NCBI GenBank assembly: GCA_039800005.1
Contig: JBDLRN010000016.1
Coordinates: forward strand, 1 to 61,423
Length of the DNA: 61,423 nt
Source of the DNA: Casp-actino8 sp039800005
GTDB taxonomy: Bacteria; Actinomycetota; Acidimicrobiia; Acidimicrobiales; Ilumatobacteraceae
Direction of reading: 5' to 3'
Shown here one piece after another: positions 1-8,523 of the stretch (positions are counted from its first letter, which is position 1; each line of letters starts with the position of its first letter). The notes below the pieces were generated by a model. It ran no database searches and was not told where the DNA came from. It worked only from the letters and a program-made list of their open reading frames with translations. The position numbers were made by a program, and so were the translations under genes.

Positions 1-2
1 GC

Positions 3-869
3 GTTCCGGAGATTCGCGTGGTCGTTCCACCGAAGCCCGGTGCCAACGGCGCCGTCGACTCGGTGGTGCTCGCAGTGGCTGACGAACTCGGCTTGGCCGA
101 CGTGTACCGCGCCAACGGTCCGGCCGGTATCGCCGCGTTGGCCTTCGGCACCGAATCGATTCCGCGCGTCGTCAAGGTGATGGGCCCGGGTTCGTGGCCG
201 GTGACGGTGGCCCAACTCGAAGTCCAGCGTTACGGAACGGCCACGCAGATGGCGCTCGGTCCGACCGAGAGCGTGGTGGTGGCCGACGATTCGGCCGATC
301 CGCGTCGTCTGGCCGCCGACCTCTTGATCGAAGCCGAACACGGCACCGACAGCTGCACGCTTCTCGTCTCCACCAGTGCGACCTTGCTCGACGCGGTCGA
401 CACCGAATTGAGCGAACAGATCGCGGCGCTGCCGGCCGAACGCGCCGACGCGGCCCGGGCGTCACTCGGGGTGAACGGCGGTGGAGTACTGGTCGATTCG
501 CTCGACGACGCGCTCGAGGTGGCCAACGCCTTCGCACCTGAACATCTGCAACTCGTCGTCCGGACAGCTGACGAAGACCGAGCACTGTCCGGCCTCGTGC
601 ACGCCGGTGAGATCCTGATCGGTCAGGACACCCCGTTCTCGGCGGCCAACTTCGTGATCGGCTGCCCGGCCTCGTTGCCCACCAACGGCTTCGCCCGGGT
701 CACGAGTGGTGTGACGGTCGACGCATTCCTGAAGCGCACCGCCGTGGCGCGGGCGTCGGCCGAGGCGTTGCGCCGACTGGCACCGAGCATCGTGACGCTG
801 TCGGACGTGGAGGGCTTCTCGGCCCACGGCAACGCGTTGCGCCTTCGTTTCCCCGATCTGACGAACTGA
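3..869 (+). CDS. Histidinol dehydrogenase family protein, 5' end missing, divergent active site
   Basis: The first in-frame codon is at position 3 and the start lies outside the window. About 288 C-terminal residues remain. The HisD fold is clear: VVVPPKP, IAALAFGTES, EAEHGTDS, APEHLQL and the closing EGFSAHGNAL. HisD oxidises histidinol to histidine using NAD and zinc. Against remembered E. coli HisD, the catalytic Glu-His pair (in PEHL) and the zinc ligands H262 and H419 are kept. Gln259 is Glu, Asp360 is Asn (SAANFVIG) and the substrate His367 is Ala (GCPASLPT). The next gene is a photolyase 24 nt downstream, not hisC or hisB. It may be a paralogue with another substrate rather than biosynthetic HisD. 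Family assignment is sure; function is not. Confidence 0.8.
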   Translation, partial: VPEIRVVVPPKPGANGAVDSVVLAVADELGLADVYRANGPAGIAALAFGTESIPRVVKVMGPGSWPVTVAQLEVQRYGTATQMALGPTESVVVADDSADPRRLAADLLIEAEHGTDSCTLLVSTSATLLDAVDTELSEQIAALPAERADAARASLGVNGGGVLVDSLDDALEVANAFAPEHLQLVVRTADEDRALSGLVHAGEILIGQDTPFSAANFVIGCPASLPTNGFARVTSGVTVDAFLKRTAVARASAEALRRLAPSIVTLSDVEGFSAHGNALRLRFPDLTN

Positions 870-893
870 CGTCTCGACTGGCACACTCGTGCC

Positions 894-2261
894 ATGAGTC
901 GAGCGGTCATGTGGTTCCGGCGGGATCTCCGCCTCACCGACAACCCGGCCCTCGCCCAGGCGTTGGCCGATTTCGACGAGGTGGTGCCGCTCTTCGTCGT
1001 CGATCCGAATCTGTTCGACCGTTCGGGTGCGCCGCGGCTCGCCTTCATGTGCGACACGTTGAACGCGCTCGACGAGGCCATGGGTCGCGCTCTCGTGTAC
1101 CGCTACGGCGACCCGGTCGATGTGTTGCCGACCTTCGTGAAGGAGTGCGAAGCATCTGCAGTGTTCATGGCGGCTGACTTCGCGCCCTACGGACGACGGC
1201 GGGACCGTGCCGTGTCGGACCGTCTGGCTGCTGCGGGGTGTCGACTCGTGACGGTCGGTTCGCCCTACGCGGTCGAACCGGGCTCCGTTTTCAAGGACGA
1301 CGGCACTCCCTATGCGGTGTTCACACCTTTCTCACGCCGGTGGCTCGCCCACGGGTGGTCGACGCCGATCGCCGCGCCGAAGAAGCCGAATTGGCTGGGC
1401 GCGCCCACGATTCCGTGTGCCGGGCGACCGGAACGCCCCGAGGTCGAGGTGACCCTCCCGCCGCACTCCGAACGTGGCGTGTGGGAGCAGTGGGAGGAGT
1501 TTCGTGATCGCGGGTCCGAGGGGCTCGACGGCTACGACGAGCGCCGCAACGATCCGGGAGTGCCGGGAACCAGCCGACTTTCGACCGCCCTTCGTTGGGG
1601 GCTCGTGCATCCGCGTCAGTTGCTCCACGAGCTGGGTGACTCCAAAGCCCATCAGGTGTTCCGCAGCGAGATCGCCTGGCGCGAGTTCTACGGCGACGTG
1701 TTGAACCACCATCCCGACACGTCGTGGCGCAATCTCAATCGCAAGATGGACGCCATGGTGCACGACGAGGGTCCAGTGGCCGTCGAGCGATTTCGGGCGT
1801 GGTGCGAGGGGCGAACCGGGTATCCGATCGTCGACGCCGGAATGCGCGAACTGCTCACGACCGGCTGGATGCACAACCGTGTGCGCATGATCGTGGCCAG
1901 CTTCCTCGTCAAGGATCTGCATCTGCCGTGGCAGTGGGGTGCCAGGTTCTTCATGCAGCACCTCGTCGACGGCGATCTGGCCAGCAACGCTCACGGATGG
2001 CAGTGGACGGCCGGCACCGGAACCGATGCCGCCCCGTACTTCCGCGTCTTCAACCCGATCGCGCAGGGTGAGCGTTACGACCCGAAGGGCGACTACGTGC
2101 GGAGATTCGTTCCCGAACTGGCCGATCTGCCCACGTCGCAGATCCATGCGCCGTGGTCGAAGGGCGGTGGCGTGCCGCTCGGCTATGTCGCACCGATCGT
2201 CGACCACGCCGTCGAGCGGGAAGAGGCACTGGCGCGTTACAAGGCGGTCAGCGGAACCTGA
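894..2261 (+). CDS. phr: Deoxyribodipyrimidine photo-lyase (cryptochrome/photolyase family)
   Basis: This 455-residue protein has the length of class I CPD photolyases, which split UV-induced pyrimidine dimers with light using FAD. The N-terminal antenna domain opens with AVMWFRRDLRLTDNPAL. The C-terminal FAD domain carries FRSEIAWREFYGDVL, GYPIVDAGMRELLTTGWMHN, NRVRMIVASFLVKDL and HGWQWTAGTGTDAAPYFRVF, including the tryptophans expected of the electron-transfer chain. It starts 24 nt after the HisD-like gene, so the two may be co-transcribed. A weak -10-like CACACT sits 6 nt before the ATG, so a short or leaderless message is also possible. The antenna chromophore (MTHF or 8-HDF) cannot be decided by eye. 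Confidence 0.95.
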   Translation: MSRAVMWFRRDLRLTDNPALAQALADFDEVVPLFVVDPNLFDRSGAPRLAFMCDTLNALDEAMGRALVYRYGDPVDVLPTFVKECEASAVFMAADFAPYGRRRDRAVSDRLAAAGCRLVTVGSPYAVEPGSVFKDDGTPYAVFTPFSRRWLAHGWSTPIAAPKKPNWLGAPTIPCAGRPERPEVEVTLPPHSERGVWEQWEEFRDRGSEGLDGYDERRNDPGVPGTSRLSTALRWGLVHPRQLLHELGDSKAHQVFRSEIAWREFYGDVLNHHPDTSWRNLNRKMDAMVHDEGPVAVERFRAWCEGRTGYPIVDAGMRELLTTGWMHNRVRMIVASFLVKDLHLPWQWGARFFMQHLVDGDLASNAHGWQWTAGTGTDAAPYFRVFNPIAQGERYDPKGDYVRRFVPELADLPTSQIHAPWSKGGGVPLGYVAPIVDHAVEREEALARYKAVSGT

Positions 2262-2282
2262 CGAGTAGACTTCGGTTCGATC

Positions 2283-3275
2283 ATGCTTGACGAACGCAAG
2301 ACCGCGATCCTGCGAGCAGTCGTGCAGGAATACATCGGCACGGGTCAGCCCGTGGGGTCGACTCACATCACTCACGCCAACGGCGTGAACGTCTCGTCGG
2401 CCACGGTACGCAACGAGATGGCAGTTCTCGAGCAAGAGGGCTACCTCGCCCAGCCTCACACCTCGGCGGGTCGAGTGCCCACCGACAAGGGGTATCGCTT
2501 CTTCGTCGACCACCTCACACAACCCGGGCGCCTCGACGACGTGAAGGTGTCGCAGGTTCGGCAGTTCTTCGACAACGCGCACGGCCGGCTCGAGGAGTTG
2601 CTCGCCCGTACCTCGCAATTGGTGGCCGGCCTCACCAATTACGCATCGGTGGTTCTCGGGCCCACCGCCGAGCAGGTGGCCGTGAAGTCGATGCAGTTGG
2701 TCGCCCTGTCACCTCGGGCGGTTCTGGTGGTGGCGGTCCTCTCGAACGGACAGGTCGAGAGCCAGCAGTTCGACCTTGCCGACGACGCCGAGGAGTCGCG
2801 CGTGATCGCGGCGAGCGCCGCGTTGCAGTCGGTCGCGTCGGGTCGCCCCCTTGCCGATGTTCCGGCGCCGGTCTCCGGTGACGCCGATGTCGACACCTTG
2901 TGCCAGTCGGCGCTCGATGCTCTGCGATCCAAGAACGTCGACGATCCCGTCTTCCTGGGTGGCGTGTCGTCGATGGCAGCCGCTTTCGATGCCGTCGACG
3001 TGGTGCGCCAGGTGCTGCATACGCTCGAGCAGCAGTTCCTCGTGGTCACGTTGGTGCAAGACGTTCTCGATCGTGGACTCAGCGTGGCCATCGGCGCCGA
3101 GCATGGTGTCGAGCCACTTGCCAATTGCTCGGTCGTCGTGGCGCCAGTCGTGGTCGACGGTCAGCAGATGGGCACCATCGGCGTGCTCGGACCCACGCGC
3201 ATGGATTACCCGCAGGCGATGGCCACGGTGGAAGTCGTGTCCGACCGGTTGGGTCGGCGACTCGGCGAGGGCTGA
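2283..3275 (+). CDS. hrcA: Heat-inducible transcription repressor HrcA
   Basis: The 330-residue HrcA starts with a winged-helix domain (LDERKTAILRAVVQEYIGTG and SSATVRNEMAVLEQEGYLAQ) and continues with the GAF-like dimerisation region (AVLVVAVLSNGQVESQQF). The C-terminal HrcA signature reads GTIGVLGPTRMDYPQAMATV. HrcA represses groE and dnaK operons by binding CIRCE inverted repeats. No CIRCE element is visible upstream of this gene, so the operon itself does not look HrcA-controlled. A -10-like TAGACT lies 11 nt before the ATG. dnaJ begins 3 nt after the stop, the usual actinobacterial hrcA-dnaJ pairing. Confidence 0.97.
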   Translation: MLDERKTAILRAVVQEYIGTGQPVGSTHITHANGVNVSSATVRNEMAVLEQEGYLAQPHTSAGRVPTDKGYRFFVDHLTQPGRLDDVKVSQVRQFFDNAHGRLEELLARTSQLVAGLTNYASVVLGPTAEQVAVKSMQLVALSPRAVLVVAVLSNGQVESQQFDLADDAEESRVIAASAALQSVASGRPLADVPAPVSGDADVDTLCQSALDALRSKNVDDPVFLGGVSSMAAAFDAVDVVRQVLHTLEQQFLVVTLVQDVLDRGLSVAIGAEHGVEPLANCSVVVAPVVVDGQQMGTIGVLGPTRMDYPQAMATVEVVSDRLGRRLGEG

Positions 3276-3278
3276 TTC

Positions 3279-4394
3279 ATGGCCGACTACTACGAACTCC
3301 TCGGCGTGTCGCGAAGCGCGTCGCCCGACGAGATCAAAAAGGCGTACCGCGCGCTGGCGCGACGATTGCACCCCGATGCCAACCCCGACGATCCGGCGGC
3401 CGAGGAGAAGTTCAAACAGGTCGCCCAGGCGTACGAGGTTCTGTCCGATCCCGAGGCCCGCGCTCGCTACGACCGTTTCGGAGAGGCCGGCGTGGGCGGT
3501 GCTGGCGGCGCCGGCGATTTCTTCGGCGGCGGGGGACTCGGCGACATCTTCGACGCGTTCTTCGGCGGCGCGAGTCCGTTCGGCAACACGCGTGGACCGA
3601 GTGGGCCGCCGCGAGGCCAGGACCTCGAAGTAGTGGCCGACATCTCCTTCGAAAACGCGGTGTTCGGGGCCACGCTTCCGGTGACGGTGCGCACCGCCGT
3701 GGGATGCGATGACTGCGAAGGTTCGGGGGCGGGTCAAGGAACCAAGCCGGTGTCGTGCGTCGAGTGCAATGGCACGGGCCAGGTGCAGCGAGTGCGCCAG
3801 AGCCTGCTCGGTCAGATGATCAGCACCCAGGGGTGTCAGCGGTGCCGTGGTTTCGGCCAGGTGATCGCCACACCGTGCACCACCTGCTCGGGTGAGGGTC
3901 GCATCGTCACCGACAAGACCTACCAGGTCGACGTGCCGGCCGGTGTCGACACCGGATCCACATTGCGTCTCACCGGACGGGGCGCGGTCGGTCCGCGTGG
4001 TGGTGGGGCCGGCGATCTGTACGTGCACCTGCGGGTCGCTCCGCACGCGACGTTTTCGCGCGACGGCAACGATCTGGTGTCGGAGGTCGCGCTGTCGTAT
4101 CCGCAGGTGTGCCTCGGCACATCGATCGAGATCGAGACGCTCGACGGAACCGAGACCCTCGTCGTGCCGCCTGGAACTCCGGCCGGTCGAGTGTTCACCT
4201 TGCGCGGTCGGGGTGTGCCGCGTCTGCAGGGCCGTGGTCGCGGGGACCTGCGTCTCGTGACGGCCATCGAGGTTCCCAGCTCGCTCACCGACGAGGAGAG
4301 CAAGCTTCTGCGTCAGTTGGCAGCGGCACGCGGTGACGAGGTGGCGCCCGAGGAACAGGGATTCTTCTCGCGCATCAAGTCGGCTTTCTCGTGA
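3279..4394 (+). CDS. dnaJ: Chaperone protein DnaJ
   Basis: The 371-residue full-length type I DnaJ has a J domain in residues 1 to about 68, with the HPD motif (RLHPDAN) that stimulates DnaK ATPase. A Gly/Phe-rich linker follows (GGAGGAGDFFGGGGLGDIF). Four zinc-finger repeats come next: CDDCEGSG, CVECNGTG, CQRCRGFG and CTTCSGEG. The C-terminal substrate-binding domains end in FFSRIKSAFS. It sits between hrcA (3-nt gap) and rsmE (4-nt overlap), so all three are probably one transcript. dnaK and grpE are not in the window. Confidence 0.98.
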   Translation: MADYYELLGVSRSASPDEIKKAYRALARRLHPDANPDDPAAEEKFKQVAQAYEVLSDPEARARYDRFGEAGVGGAGGAGDFFGGGGLGDIFDAFFGGASPFGNTRGPSGPPRGQDLEVVADISFENAVFGATLPVTVRTAVGCDDCEGSGAGQGTKPVSCVECNGTGQVQRVRQSLLGQMISTQGCQRCRGFGQVIATPCTTCSGEGRIVTDKTYQVDVPAGVDTGSTLRLTGRGAVGPRGGGAGDLYVHLRVAPHATFSRDGNDLVSEVALSYPQVCLGTSIEIETLDGTETLVVPPGTPAGRVFTLRGRGVPRLQGRGRGDLRLVTAIEVPSSLTDEESKLLRQLAAARGDEVAPEEQGFFSRIKSAFS

Positions 4395-5071
4395 ACGATC
4401 GGCGACGTGCTTCAGCGCACGTGTTCGTCGACGACCTCACCACGCCCGCAATGAGGGACGACGACCTTCATCACCTCACGCGAGTGTTGCGTTTGCGCGA
4501 CGGCGAGCGGGTCACGGCCAGTGACGGGAGCGGCCGTTGGCGGGTATGTCGTTTCGAGGGTGCCGGTCTCGTGGTCGATGGTGACATCGAGACCGAGAGT
4601 CGAGACCGAGGCGTGACGGTGCTGTTCGCCTTGAGCAAAGGTGACAAGCCCGAAACCGCAGTGCAGAAGCTCACTGAGTTGGGTGTGGCGCGCATCGTGC
4701 CTTTCGTGGCCGAACGGTCGGTGGTGAAGTGGGACGACGACAAGTCGCAACGCAATGTCGAGCGTTTGCGCAAGGTGGCGCGCGAAGCCGCGATGCAGAG
4801 TCGCCAGGTCCATCTGCCTCTCGTCGAGGACGTGCAGCCCTCCTTGGCCGCGGCCGTCGCTCTGGTGGGTGAAGTCACACTGGCTGAACCCGGTGGCGCG
4901 GTTCTCGACGCAACTGTGTCGGCGATCGCGGTCGGACCCGAAGGTGGCTTCAGCCCGGCCGAACTTTCCGGTCGTCGCACGGTTGCCCTGCCGGGGGGAA
5001 TTCTTCGCGCCGAAACCGCGGCAGTGGTGGCCGGAGCGATACTCGTCGATCGTCACCGCCGAAGCCCCTGA
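4391..5071 (+). CDS. rsmE: 16S rRNA (uracil(1498)-N(3))-methyltransferase RsmE
   Basis: The 226-residue SPOUT-class methyltransferase modifies U1498 of 16S rRNA with S-adenosylmethionine. The N-terminal PUA-like domain has HHLTRVLRLRDGERV. The catalytic half shows the family motifs KPETAVQKLTELGV, ARIVPFVAERSVV, REAAMQSRQ and the trefoil-knot residues VGPEGGFSPAEL and LRAETAAV. The GTG start overlaps the dnaJ stop by 4 nt (GTGA), which suggests translational coupling. Its place directly after dnaJ is common in Gram-positive genomes. Confidence 0.96.
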   Translation: MNDRRRASAHVFVDDLTTPAMRDDDLHHLTRVLRLRDGERVTASDGSGRWRVCRFEGAGLVVDGDIETESRDRGVTVLFALSKGDKPETAVQKLTELGVARIVPFVAERSVVKWDDDKSQRNVERLRKVAREAAMQSRQVHLPLVEDVQPSLAAAVALVGEVTLAEPGGAVLDATVSAIAVGPEGGFSPAELSGRRTVALPGGILRAETAAVVAGAILVDRHRRSP

Positions 5072-5124
5072 GTCGATTCCGACTCTCGACCGACGGCGAC
5101 CACGGAGAGTGGCGAGAGCACTCG

Positions 5125-5137
5125 TAGAGTGCTCGGA
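5125..5137 (+). promoter_or_regulatory. Putative leaderless promoter of the BldD-like gene
   Basis: A -10-like TAGAGT occupies 5125-5130 and is followed by seven bases and then ATG at 5138. With this spacing the transcript would begin at or next to the start codon. No Shine-Dalgarno sequence is present. The same geometry recurs upstream of several other genes here, and it argues for the ATG at 5138 over the in-frame GTG at 5129. Confidence 0.5.
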
Positions 5138-5686
5138 ATGGCGAAGAAGGCGACGGCGCGCGAGACCTCGGGTGACGGGGTCATCGACCCGGCCGACGTC
5201 GCTTACAGCCGTCGTGTGGGCGAACGTCTCCGAGCCATCCGGCGTCAGAAGAAGTTGTCGCTGCAGGAAGTCGACGAGATGTCGAGTGGCGAGTTCAAGG
5301 CCTCGGTGGTGGGGGCGTACGAACGGGGGGAGCGCGCGATCTCATTGCCTCGTCTCCAACGGCTCGCCGACGTGTATTCGGTGCCGGTCGCGCAACTACT
5401 GCCCTTCGACGAGTCCGAACCGGGTCTCGATCCCGATTCGGTGTCGAGTCGCTCCCGCAAGTTGGCCATCGATCTGGTGAGGCTGGCGGAGATGACCGGA
5501 CCGAGCGCCGAGATGCTCACGCGTTTCCTGTCGATGATCCAGGTGCAACGCGGCGACTTCAACGGCAAGGTCCTCACGATCCGTGCTCACGACGTGCGCG
5601 CCATCGCCGCCATGCTCGACGTTCCGCTCGAGGACGTGACGGCACGCCTCGACGCGCTGGAGTTGCTGTACCGACCAAAGCGATGA
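5138..5686 (+). CDS. bldD: BldD-type XRE transcriptional regulator with c-di-GMP signature
   Basis: This protein of about 182 residues has an N-terminal XRE helix-turn-helix (VGERLRAIRRQKKLSLQEVD and SVVGAYERGERAISLPRLQR) and a C-terminal domain matching Streptomyces BldD. BldD is the c-di-GMP-responsive master repressor of development. Its ligand signature RGD-X8-RxxD is intact: RGD, then eight residues (FNGKVLTI), then RAHD, close to the Streptomyces sequence as I recall it. About 20 extra residues precede the HTH. The start is chosen from a leaderless promoter. The stop overlaps hemW by 4 nt (ATGA). Orthology is well supported; which genes it controls outside Streptomyces is unknown. Confidence 0.88.
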   Translation: MAKKATARETSGDGVIDPADVAYSRRVGERLRAIRRQKKLSLQEVDEMSSGEFKASVVGAYERGERAISLPRLQRLADVYSVPVAQLLPFDESEPGLDPDSVSSRSRKLAIDLVRLAEMTGPSAEMLTRFLSMIQVQRGDFNGKVLTIRAHDVRAIAAMLDVPLEDVTARLDALELLYRPKR

Positions 5687-6747
5687 GGGACTTCGGCGTG
5701 TACGTGCACGTGCCGTTCTGCCGGCACCGGTGCGACTACTGCGCCTTTGCGACCTTCACCGACCGTGACCACCTGATGATTCGCTACGTCGACGCCGTGC
5801 GTGCCGACGTTCGCCGAGCTCGGGCCGAGGGAATGCTCATGGCCGACACGGTGTTCTTCGGGGGAGGAACACCCACGCGACTGGCCCCTGAACTCCTGGT
5901 GTCGATCCTCGACGAGATCCCACGTGCGACCGACGCGGAAGTGACCGTCGAATGCAATCCCGACGACGTGTCGGAGGAGATGTTTCGGGTGTTCGTCGAC
6001 CACGGAGTGAACCGCGTGAGTTTCGGCGTGCAGTCGATGGAGCAACACGTGCTCCTGTCGCTCGGTCGCACCCACGACCCCGACAACGTGACGCGTGGTG
6101 TGGGGGCTGCCCGGCGAGTCGGACTGAGCTTCAATCTCGACGTCATCTACGGCGCGCACGGTGAATCCGTTGCCGATTGGGAGCGAACCGTGCGATCGGT
6201 CGTCCAACTCGAACCACCGCACGTGTCGGCGTACGGTCTCACAGTCGAGGGCGGAACACCTCTGGCCGATCGACCCGAGCAACATCCCGACGACGACGTG
6301 CAGGCCGAGATGTACGAGGTGGTCGACGATCTGCTGACGGCGGCCGGACTTCTCAACTACGAAGTGTCGAATTGGTCTCGCCCAGGTCATGAGTCGCGTC
6401 ACAACCGCGTGTACTGGGACCAAGGCGATTACCGCGGATTCGGGTCGGCGGCCCACTCGCACGAGGGCGGCCGACGATGGTGGAACGTGCGCACCCCAGA
6501 TCGCTACATCGAGGCCGTGGAATCGGGTCGCTCGCCCCAGTCGTCGGAGGAAGTGCTCGACGACGAGACCCGGCGGATCGAAGGTCTGCAGTTGGCACTT
6601 CGCACTCGGGACGGCGTGCCGGCCGAGGCGTTTTCGGCCGCCGATCTCGACCTGTTGGACGGGCTGGTGGTGGTCGACGACGGGCGGGCCGTCCTCACGC
6701 GGCGGGGGCGATTGATGGCCAATGAGGTGTCGTTGCGCCTGCGCTGA
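5683..6747 (+). CDS. hemW: Radical SAM heme chaperone HemW (HemN-like)
   Basis: The 354-residue radical SAM protein opens with VYVHVPFCRHRCDYCAF, the CX3CX2C motif that binds the [4Fe-4S] cluster. The glycine-rich SAM-binding segment VFFGGGTPTRL follows, with further family motifs VTVECNPDD, RVSFGVQSM and LNYEVSNWSRPG. HemW is the shorter HemN relative thought to deliver heme to membrane enzymes; it is often misannotated as coproporphyrinogen III dehydrogenase. The ATG overlaps the bldD stop, so the two may be co-translated. A tRNA gene follows 41 nt downstream. Confidence 0.93.
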   Translation: MRDFGVYVHVPFCRHRCDYCAFATFTDRDHLMIRYVDAVRADVRRARAEGMLMADTVFFGGGTPTRLAPELLVSILDEIPRATDAEVTVECNPDDVSEEMFRVFVDHGVNRVSFGVQSMEQHVLLSLGRTHDPDNVTRGVGAARRVGLSFNLDVIYGAHGESVADWERTVRSVVQLEPPHVSAYGLTVEGGTPLADRPEQHPDDDVQAEMYEVVDDLLTAAGLLNYEVSNWSRPGHESRHNRVYWDQGDYRGFGSAAHSHEGGRRWWNVRTPDRYIEAVESGRSPQSSEEVLDDETRRIEGLQLALRTRDGVPAEAFSAADLDLLDGLVVVDDGRAVLTRRGRLMANEVSLRLR

Positions 6748-6788
6748 GTGGGGTCTCGGTCGACCTGGGGCTAGGATCTGGGTTCTTC

Positions 6789-6862
6789 GGGCGTGTAGCT
6801 CAGTTGGTTAGAGCGCCACCATGACACGGTGGAGGTCTCGGGTTCGAGTCCCGCCACGCCCA
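6789..6862 (+). tRNA. tRNA-Val (GAC), probable integration site
   Basis: A complete cloverleaf can be folded by hand. The acceptor stem is GGGCGTG with CACGCCC, the D-stem GCTC with GAGC, and the anticodon stem CCACC with GGTGG. The seven-base loop ATGACAC gives anticodon GAC. The T-loop is TTCGAGT and the discriminator A. One pair at the base of the T-stem is mismatched. The discriminator is followed by CCG, so CCA is not encoded. Partial copies of the 3' half at 17669 and 19915 do carry CCA. This gene therefore looks like the left attachment site of integrated elements. Confidence 0.95.
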
Positions 6863-7004
6863 CCGGAGTTTCCACTCGTGATTCGGCCCTTCCGAAGATC
6901 GGAACTTGGCGATCACCCTTCGTCCCCTTACTGGAGCGTGGTCGACCGCTGCGCTGTTGCGGGCTGAGACCTGGAGCGCATGAACGCCGAAAATCCACAG
7001 TCAA

Positions 7005-7018
7005 TATTGGCGCCAATA
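7005..7018. promoter_or_regulatory. Palindromic operator upstream of the ABC binding-protein gene
   Basis: TATTGGCGCCAATA is a perfect 14-bp palindrome 76 nt before the ATG at 7095. An almost identical perfect palindrome lies upstream of the amidohydrolase gene (9696-9709), and a related core lies between the GntR and dioxygenase genes. The TTGG...CCAA half-sites resemble those of FadR-subfamily GntR regulators. Binding by the regulator at 10203-10874 is inferred. Confidence 0.65.
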
Positions 7019-7094
7019 ATGTCTACGTGCTAGAGATTCCGGTCAGGCCGGAGTGAAACGTCATCCGGCCTTCCGACAACAAGGGGGATGTGAG

Positions 7095-8507
7095 ATGAGG
7101 AAACGCCTGAAAGGGCTGGCAGCCGTGGTGGCTGTCGTGGGCCTTCTTGGCTCGGCCTGCAGCGAGGGAGACAGCGATTCGGGTGCACCCGTAACCGATC
7201 CTTCGTCGACGGAGGCTTCCGGCACGGAAACGACGGGCGTGACCGAGGCCCCGACCACCGAGGCTCCGCCGGTCGAACTTCCGGTGTTGTCGTCGTCGAT
7301 CGACACTGGCCTCGCCTACACCGGAGGGCCAGGCGGGGTGGCCTCAGGTGAGCCGATCAAGATCGGATATGTCAACCAAGAGGGTGGTGTTCCGTCTTTC
7401 CCCGACACCTCGGTGGGTGTCGATTCCGGAGTCTGGTTCGTCAACAACTTCCTCGGCGGAGTTGGAGGACGACCGATCGAGCTCGTGAAGTGCTACGTGG
7501 TCGACGAAACCGACTCTCAGAAGTGCGCCCAGGAAATGCTCGCCAATGATGAAGTCCAGGCAGTTTTGGTCGGAGCAATGGCGAGCGCAAACCTTCCGCT
7601 GCTCGACACGTTGAAGGACCAGAAGCCTGTTTTCATTCCGAATCCTTTGACACCTGAAGAGTTCACGGCGACTGACGCGTACGCATTCACCCCCGGTGGT
7701 CCGGGAGTCATTCAAGGAATGGCGGTCTTCACAGCCAAGTATCTTTCCGAGTACGAGAACCGAGAAGTCACGAAGGTTGCTGTCGTCTACAGCGAAAATC
7801 CCGCGGGAGTTGTGGCTTTCGAGGTTCTGACCAAGCCGATTCTCGAGAAATTCGGAATCGAGGTCACAGCCGTTCCTCTGCCTGATACGGCAGGACCGAC
7901 CGAGATGGCGGCAGCACTCCAGTCATCGGGCGCCGACACCGCCGACGTTTTGTACCCGATTGTCACCGTTCAGGGTTGTGTCGGGATCTACGACGCGTTG
8001 GCAACTCTCGGAATCGCAATTCCAGTGGTCACCACCGGATTGTGTTCCGGCGTTCCGATGCAGGATCACCTGAGTGCGAAAGGTGCCCCGGGTTCGTTGC
8101 CGGACGGCTGGTACTTCGGCGACTACGGCTATGCCTACGAGATCCCGGGCAATCCGGACAACGACACCTACATCGATGTCGCTCTTGCGTGGGCACGGGA
8201 GACCGGCGTCGAGAATCCTGAGTACACGGGTTTCGGTCGCCCAACGTTCGGCTCGCTGTTGACCTTGGTCAAGTTCATGAACGACGGGGCGTTGGACGCC
8301 GCCGCCCTCCGTGACGCAGCGAAGGCATTCACGGGCCCGATGTGGGCAGGAGTTGGGGAATTCAAGTGTGGTGGAAACGCGACTTTCCCGAGCCTGTGCG
8401 GCTTCTCGATCGGAATCCAGCAGCAGCAAGGCGACACGCTGGTGTCGATCATGGATGGTTACAACGGTAAGGCGCTGAACCCGATCGCCGAGTTGGCGGG
8501 TGGCTGA
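7095..8507 (+). CDS. Branched-chain-amino-acid-type ABC transporter substrate-binding lipoprotein
   Basis: The 470-residue protein has a lipoprotein signal peptide (positively charged MRKRLKG, a hydrophobic stretch, then LLGSAC with Cys22 as the lipid site). A Thr/Ser/Pro-rich spacer follows, then a periplasmic-binding fold of the LivK type (IKIGYVNQEGG, VGGRPIELVKCYV, GYVNQ near the N-terminus). Such proteins capture amino acids, amides or aromatic acids for ABC importers. No permease or ATPase gene is in the window, so it must use components encoded elsewhere. The ATG is chosen because AAGGGGG lies 8 nt upstream and the signal peptide begins there. Codon use is less GC-rich than in nearby housekeeping genes. 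The substrate is probably the aromatic compound degraded by the adjacent genes. Confidence 0.88.
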   Translation: MRKRLKGLAAVVAVVGLLGSACSEGDSDSGAPVTDPSSTEASGTETTGVTEAPTTEAPPVELPVLSSSIDTGLAYTGGPGGVASGEPIKIGYVNQEGGVPSFPDTSVGVDSGVWFVNNFLGGVGGRPIELVKCYVVDETDSQKCAQEMLANDEVQAVLVGAMASANLPLLDTLKDQKPVFIPNPLTPEEFTATDAYAFTPGGPGVIQGMAVFTAKYLSEYENREVTKVAVVYSENPAGVVAFEVLTKPILEKFGIEVTAVPLPDTAGPTEMAAALQSSGADTADVLYPIVTVQGCVGIYDALATLGIAIPVVTTGLCSGVPMQDHLSAKGAPGSLPDGWYFGDYGYAYEIPGNPDNDTYIDVALAWARETGVENPEYTGFGRPTFGSLLTLVKFMNDGALDAAALRDAAKAFTGPMWAGVGEFKCGGNATFPSLCGFSIGIQQQQGDTLVSIMDGYNGKALNPIAELAGG

Positions 8508-8523
8508 AGAGTGACCTGAGCGG

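Noticed and set aside
2262..2282. CIRCE element upstream of hrcA
   Set aside because: The gap is only 21 nt and has no 9-bp inverted repeat of the CIRCE type.
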